From: Chloroflexota bacterium
GTDB taxonomy: Bacteria > Chloroflexota > Anaerolineae > Aggregatilineales > Phototrophicaceae
Direction of reading: 5' to 3'
Length of the DNA: 64,000 bases
Assembly: GCA_011523615.1 (NCBI GenBank)
Contig: WTGJ01000027.1
Coordinates: forward strand, 521,333 to 585,332
The first letter of the stretch is position 1; each line of letters starts with the position of its first letter. The notes under the pieces are model-generated. The model was given only the letters and a program-made list of their open reading frames with translations, ran no database searches and was not told the origin of the DNA. The translations under genes and the position numbers were made by a program. Shown here piece by piece: positions 59,516 to 64,000 of this stretch.

Positions 59516-60783
59516 AAGTTAAAGCGATCATCCTGGCCGGTGGGGAAGGGACGCGGCTGGGTCCACTCACGATGAAACGGGCGAAGCCGGCCGTTCCGTT
59601 TGCCGGTAAATATCGCATCATTGATTTTACGCTCAGCAATTGTGTGAATTCCAATGTATTCAACATTTACATCCTGGCGCAATATCGACCGCATTCGTTG
59701 ATCGAGCATTTGGGTCAAGGCAGGCCCTGGGACTTGGATCGCAGTTTCACTGGTGGCATTCACATCCTGCAACCTTATCTGGGCAATCAAGATACCGATT
59801 GGTATGCGGGAACGGCCGATGCCGTCACGCAGAATCTCAATTTCGTGCGCCGGGGTTATCCGGATTATGTGCTAATCCTTGCGGGTGATCATGTGTATGA
59901 GTTGGACTACAGCTCATTGATCGATTTCCATCGAGAGACCAAAGCGGATGCGACGGTAGCCTGTGTGCACGTACCGCCAGATGATGCCAGCCGGTTTGGC
60001 ATCGTGGAAGTGAATCAAGACCAGCTGATATCGAAGTTTGAAGAGAAGCCCGAAAAACCCAGCAGCACGCTGGCCAGCATGGGCATTTACGTATTCTCCT
60101 ACGACATGCTGGAAGATGCCCTGGCGGCTGATCGCTATCGTACCAATTCCGCACATGACTTTGGCCGAGATATCATTCCGCAAATGCTGGAGGATGAACG
60201 ACGAGTCGCCGCGTATCTTTACGATGGTTACTGGATCGACGTGGGCACGATCGATACGTATTGGGAAGCGCACATGCACTTGTTGAATTCGCCACCCGCC
60301 ATCAATTTGAACGATCGCACTTGGATCATCCACACACAACCCGAAGAGAGGCCACCCGCACAGATCGCCGCCGGGGCTTCGATCCGCAATAGCATGATTT
60401 CAGAAGGAGCTTACGTCGCCAAAGGTGCGTACGTGGAACAATCGGTCATATCCCCGGGCGTGTTCATCGGCCCCAGTGCGGTGGTCAGGGAATCTGTGAT
60501 TTGCAACGATACCTATATTGAGCAAGGGGCGGTGATCGAACGATCCATCATCGATAAGCAGGTCGTCATCGGCACCAATTCTCGCGTGGGCAGTATACTG
60601 GAGTTGGGTGAGCTCGGCATCACGTGCATCGGGAAGAACACCCACATTCCGCCGAACTTGAGGATCGGGCGAAACGTAAAACTGGGTACTGACTTACGGG
60701 AAAGCGATCTCTCACACTTTGAAAACAATTTGATCCCCTATGGGACTGCTTTAAGTTTGCAGACAAAGCAGAAACTATCGTGA
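59512..60783 (+). CDS. glgC: glucose-1-phosphate adenylyltransferase
   Basis: Makes ADP-glucose for GlgA. It has 423 residues. The nucleotide-binding motif is [20 protein letters not shown] near residue 6. [19 protein letters not shown] near residue 124 and FEEKPEKP near 180 follow. The C-terminal left-handed beta helix has hexapeptide repeats (about 285-400). The start is GTG overlapping the glgA stop. About 60 bp separate it from glgP. Confidence 0.97.
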   Translation: MKVKAIILAGGEGTRLGPLTMKRAKPAVPFAGKYRIIDFTLSNCVNSNVFNIYILAQYRPHSLIEHLGQGRPWDLDRSFTGGIHILQPYLGNQDTDWYAGTADAVTQNLNFVRRGYPDYVLILAGDHVYELDYSSLIDFHRETKADATVACVHVPPDDASRFGIVEVNQDQLISKFEEKPEKPSSTLASMGIYVFSYDMLEDALAADRYRTNSAHDFGRDIIPQMLEDERRVAAYLYDGYWIDVGTIDTYWEAHMHLLNSPPAINLNDRTWIIHTQPEERPPAQIAAGASIRNSMISEGAYVAKGAYVEQSVISPGVFIGPSAVVRESVICNDTYIEQGAVIERSIIDKQVVIGTNSRVGSILELGELGITCIGKNTHIPPNLRIGRNVKLGTDLRESDLSHFENNLIPYGTALSLQTKQKLS

Positions 60784-60799
60784 CTCCGCTCTGGGAGAA

Positions 60800-60856
60800 A
60801 TGGCAGTGGAGCAAATTCGCCAGTTGGTTGAAGAAATGATTTGGATGAACCGATGA
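60800..60856 (+). CDS. possible 18-residue micro-ORF between glgC and glgP
   Basis: The ATG at 60800, right after GGGAG, opens MAVEQIRQLVEEMIWMNR. Its stop codon overlaps the glgP ATG (ATGA). It could couple ribosomes into glgP, or be chance in a 69-bp gap. A second tiny frame starts at the glgC stop (GTGA, 60780). No homologue is known to me. Confidence 0.2.
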   Translation: MAVEQIRQLVEEMIWMNR

Positions 60857-63426
60857 AACCTGTAACTCGCATCCGCGTCGTGCCCGATTTGCCCAAACCG
60901 CTCAGCGTCTTGAATGAGTTGGCCTATAATCTGCGCTGGTCGTGGGATCAAGACAGCTGGTCCTTGTTCAAACGGCTGGATCCAGATCTATGGGAGGCTA
61001 CGGGGCACAATCCCGTATCGATGTTGGGGCGCATCCACCAGTCTCGATTGAAAACAGTGGTCAACGATGGCGCGTTCATGTCTCAATTGGAGCGAGTTAC
61101 CGAATCCTTCCGCGCATATATGGAAAGTCAGGATACCTGGTACAACCAGAATTACGGTGATGCTGAAGATGACCTCACCATTGCATATTTCTCCATGGAA
61201 TTCGGCATCACGGAATCGCTGAAGAACTATTCAGGTGGTCTGGGGATCCTCAGCGGTGATCATTTGAAGAGCGCGAGTGACTTGGGGATCCCGCTGATCG
61301 GCGTCGGATTGCTATATCAGGAAGGCTACTTCCAACAATACCTGAACAATGACGGTTTCCAACAGGAATCATATCCGCTCAACGACTACGCCAATCTTCC
61401 CGTCAGCCTAGCCCGAAACGAAGACGGTACCCCGATCAAAATCTCGGTGCCCATGGTCAATCGAAACCTGTATGCCATCATCTGGAAGGTGCAGGTGGGC
61501 CGCATCCCGCTCTATCTCTTGGATAGCAACGTGGAAGAGAATTATCTCCCTGAGGATTTGCAGCTCACCAATCGATTGTATGGTGGCGATCAACGCACTC
61601 GCATCCGCCAGGAGATGTTATTGGGCATTGGCGGCATTCGTGCGCTGGATGAACTGGGACTTCGCCCGGATGTATGCCATATGAATGAAGGGCACTCGGC
61701 ATTTCTGGCATTGGAACGCATTCGCCAATTGATGGCCGAAAAAGACCTGAGCTTTGCCCAGGCAAAAGAGCTGGCGGCCGCGCACAACGTCTTCACCACC
61801 CATACGCCGGTACCGGCCGGTTTGGAACGATTTGGTTTTGACTTGATCGATGAGCATTTCACCCCTTACTTCAACAACATCGGCCTGACGCGGGATGAAT
61901 TTTTGGACCTGGGTCGAGAAGACATGGGCGATTATGAATTGTTTTCGATGCCGGTGCTCGCTTTGCGTTTGAGCTCCGCAGCGAACGGCGTCGCCCAGCT
62001 GCATGGCAGAGTTTCGCGGGGCTTATGGACATGGCTGTTTCCTGATCTCCCGCAGGAAGAGATCCCCATCGATGCCATCACCAATGGCGTCCATCTGCAA
62101 ACCTGGATCAGCGATGAGATGGCGGACTTATTCGATAATTACCTCCATCCTTCCTGGCGGGAGGAAGAGGATGATTTCGGGGTTTGGCAGCAGGTGGATC
62201 GCATCCCCGATGGCGAGATATGGCGTGCCCGCAATCGCAATCGTTATCGCTTGGTATCTTTCGTTCGCGAAAGATACCGCAAACAACTGACGGCCAGGAA
62301 CGCACCCACGTATGAAATTGCCGAAGCCAATGAGATCCTGGATCCCGAAGCATTAACGATCGGTTTTGCCCGCCGATTTGCCACGTACAAGCGCGCGACC
62401 CTGCTGTTTCAAGACATCCAGCGGATCAAGAATATCCTCACTGATTCCGATCGGCCGCTGCAGATCATATTTGCTGGCAAAGCGCACCCGGCAGATATTC
62501 CGGGGAAAGAGTTGATTCAATCCATCGTCAACATCACGCGGCAAGAAGGCCTGCAACATTCCGTCGTTTTTCTCGAAAATTACGACATGGATGTCGCCCG
62601 TCACTTGGTGCAGGGGGTGGATGTTTGGCTCAATACGCCCCGCCGACCCAAAGAAGCTAGTGGCACGAGCGGCATGAAAGTGACGTTCAATGCCGGTCTG
62701 AACTGCAGCATCTTGGATGGTTGGTGGGCCGAAGCCTATCAGGCTGGGCAGGGTTGGGCCATCGGTAAAGGAGAAGAATACCCAGAGGAACTCTGGCCAC
62801 ACCAGGACTTTGTGGAAAGTCAGAATCTGTATCAAATCTTAGAAAAAGAACTCATCCCGGCATTTTACGACCGCGGCCGGGACCAACTGCCTGCTGAGTG
62901 GCTCCGTATGGTCAAGGAATCGATCAAACATCACTCGCCTTATTTCAGCACCAGACGAATGGTCAAGGAATATCACAACAAGTTCTACATCCCCAGTCAC
63001 CACCGTGCCCGTGAATTGACGGGCAAAAACATCACGAACGGCCTGACCTATGTGGCCTGGCGGCACCGGATTGAGGAACTCTGGCGCAAAGTTGCCATCA
63101 ACCGGGTCTTGCTTCAGGAAGAACAAGTTCACGTAGGTGAAGAAGTTTCGGTTTTTGCCGAAGTGCAGTTGGGTTCTCTTTCACCTTTGGATGTCAGCGT
63201 ACAACTCTATTTCGGCAAAGTTTCTCCGGAAGGTTTGATCGATAATGGCAGCAGCGTAGTGCCCATGGAACCCATCAGCACCAACAAAAATGGCGTTTTC
63301 ATGTACAAGTCTGATCTCAGCTACCCCACTTCTGGAGAACATGGCGTCTCCGTTCGGGTATTGCCGCACCACGCCCACCTGCCCACTCCATACCAACCCA
63401 ACCTCATCACCTGGGCGAAGAGTTAG
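60853..63426 (+). CDS. glgP: alpha-glucan (glycogen) phosphorylase
   Basis: GT35 enzyme releasing glucose 1-phosphate from glycogen with PLP as cofactor. From the ATG at 60853 it has 857 residues; TTG at 60841 is possible but less likely. The N-terminus carries the DUF3417 region (about 10-115) of the short bacterial type. IAYFSMEFGITESLKNYSGG opens the catalytic part. The PLP lysine is in RPKEASGTSGMKVTFNAG near residue 609. It is the last gene of the glycogen operon; no debranching GlgX or GlgB is nearby. Convergent with the PpiC gene, 7 bp apart. Confidence 0.95.
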   Translation: MKPVTRIRVVPDLPKPLSVLNELAYNLRWSWDQDSWSLFKRLDPDLWEATGHNPVSMLGRIHQSRLKTVVNDGAFMSQLERVTESFRAYMESQDTWYNQNYGDAEDDLTIAYFSMEFGITESLKNYSGGLGILSGDHLKSASDLGIPLIGVGLLYQEGYFQQYLNNDGFQQESYPLNDYANLPVSLARNEDGTPIKISVPMVNRNLYAIIWKVQVGRIPLYLLDSNVEENYLPEDLQLTNRLYGGDQRTRIRQEMLLGIGGIRALDELGLRPDVCHMNEGHSAFLALERIRQLMAEKDLSFAQAKELAAAHNVFTTHTPVPAGLERFGFDLIDEHFTPYFNNIGLTRDEFLDLGREDMGDYELFSMPVLALRLSSAANGVAQLHGRVSRGLWTWLFPDLPQEEIPIDAITNGVHLQTWISDEMADLFDNYLHPSWREEEDDFGVWQQVDRIPDGEIWRARNRNRYRLVSFVRERYRKQLTARNAPTYEIAEANEILDPEALTIGFARRFATYKRATLLFQDIQRIKNILTDSDRPLQIIFAGKAHPADIPGKELIQSIVNITRQEGLQHSVVFLENYDMDVARHLVQGVDVWLNTPRRPKEASGTSGMKVTFNAGLNCSILDGWWAEAYQAGQGWAIGKGEEYPEELWPHQDFVESQNLYQILEKELIPAFYDRGRDQLPAEWLRMVKESIKHHSPYFSTRRMVKEYHNKFYIPSHHRARELTGKNITNGLTYVAWRHRIEELWRKVAINRVLLQEEQVHVGEEVSVFAEVQLGSLSPLDVSVQLYFGKVSPEGLIDNGSSVVPMEPISTNKNGVFMYKSDLSYPTSGEHGVSVRVLPHHAHLPTPYQPNLITWAKS

Positions 63427-63433
63427 CCATTCC

Positions 63434-64000
63434 TCATTGCGGCGCGCCAGGCTCAAGGAAGTATGGATCCAACTCGGCCAATATCGAGGAAACATCACTG
63501 GGCAGTGGCTGCAGGGGGATGTACGCTTGCCATAGGTCACTGCGGTCATCCAACTGATGGATGGGCTCTTCTTGAAACCAGCGGCGTACTTGTAGATCCA
63601 ACATCTCATCCACTTCGAGCGGGTTGAGGAAACGAGTGCTGCGCTCTTCAATTCTGAAAATGAAATGACCCCATTCCGTCTCGATCGGGCCCACCAGGTC
63701 GCCCGGTTCAGCACTGAAGATGACTTCTTCGACCGCAAGCGGAAGCTCGCCCGGTAGAATGCTGCCACTCTTTGCACCTTGGGTGAAATGAGCCAACGTA
63801 TCGCCATCCTGCCCCCGGGCGCTAGGATCGAGGGAATGCTCGCGGGCCAATGGTGTGAATTCTTCTCCCGCGAGCAGACGAGTCAATATGGCGGCTGCTT
63901 CCTCATGTGAGCGGGCAGTGATGTGCCGCGCGCGTAGCGCAAATGCCTCATCCCGCAGATCCGTAACCTGCATCAGCAATGAAGCTCCTTCATAGGCGAA
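63434..64000 (-). CDS. PpiC/SurA-type peptidylprolyl isomerase, 5' end cut by window edge
   Basis: Parvulin-type foldase. The minus-strand frame runs open to position 64000, so the N-terminal signal and SurA_N part lie outside. The visible 188 residues hold a parvulin domain: RARHITARSHEEAAAILTRL, FTPLAREHSLDPSARGQDGD, LPLAVEEVIFSAEPGDLVGP and TEWGHFIFRIEE. A C-terminal tail of about 60 residues follows. TTG and ATG codons near 63979 could start a short form, but the domain layout argues for a longer protein. Confidence 0.82.
   Translation of the reverse strand, partial: FAYEGASLLMQVTDLRDEAFALRARHITARSHEEAAAILTRLLAGEEFTPLAREHSLDPSARGQDGDTLAHFTQGAKSGSILPGELPLAVEEVIFSAEPGDLVGPIETEWGHFIFRIEERSTRFLNPLEVDEMLDLQVRRWFQEEPIHQLDDRSDLWQAYIPLQPLPSDVSSILAELDPYFLEPGAPQ

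Noticed and set aside
1-64000. CRISPR arrays, insertion sequences, prophage or plasmid genes
   Set aside because: No regularly spaced repeats, transposase, integrase or phage structural gene was seen on either strand.

Overview
This is a gene-dense bacterial chromosome segment with no gap over 300 bp, no insertion sequence, no phage gene and no CRISPR array that I can see. The gene set suggests a Chloroflexota bacterium of the Anaerolineae type. Supporting signs are lipoproteins with long Pro/Thr/Ser-rich linkers, an AddAB recombination nuclease, CdaA/YbbR, a GH57-based glycogen pathway, a separate gltX next to tRNA-Gln, and frequent TTG/GTG starts. The lineage is an inference from gene content, not from a search.

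Region 1 (1-12136) is envelope and translation. It starts with a cut-off tilS on the minus strand. A rod-shape operon follows on the plus strand: mreB, mreC, mreD, PBP2, minC and rodA, running into gltX by overlapping start and stop codons. Then come tRNA-Gln(CUG) with its own promoter, uppP, a LysM lipoprotein, a NUDIX hydrolase and rplS.

Region 2 (12265-26425) is accessory. It holds an AlbA/Schlafen-type ATP-binding regulator, a CrcB fluoride channel, an MFS exporter, and an oligopeptide uptake operon (oppA-oppB-oppC) coupled to an S9 peptidase. It also holds a radical-SAM maturase with a SEC-C tail, a PD40 propeller lipoprotein, FabG, a HIT hydrolase and a membrane-anchored thioredoxin-like protein.

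Region 3 (26571-35900) is amino-acid and carbon metabolism: aconitase, an in-frame RNase HI-aminotransferase fusion, threonine dehydratase and cystathionine beta-synthase on the plus strand. On the minus strand are an atypical SDR, a DapA-family lyase, tRNA-Glu(UUC) and a class II aldolase.

Region 4 (35904-46053, minus strand) is housekeeping: lepB, der, ybbR, cdaA, argF, polA, a stand-alone degenerate receiver and miaB. A glycosyltransferase follows on the plus strand.

Region 5 (47419-56306) is the most unusual part. addA and addB are translationally coupled to an upstream gene for a receiver, two membrane helices and a NERD-like domain whose nuclease Glu and Lys are lost. Divergently, a soluble histidine kinase with intact ATP-binding boxes lacks the phosphoacceptor His of its H-box. 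A membrane-tethered, phosphorylation-controlled AddAB is a testable idea, but it is inference.

Region 6 (56321-63426) is a glycogen operon: GH57 branching enzyme, GlgA, GlgC and GlgP. The window ends inside a PpiC-type foldase.
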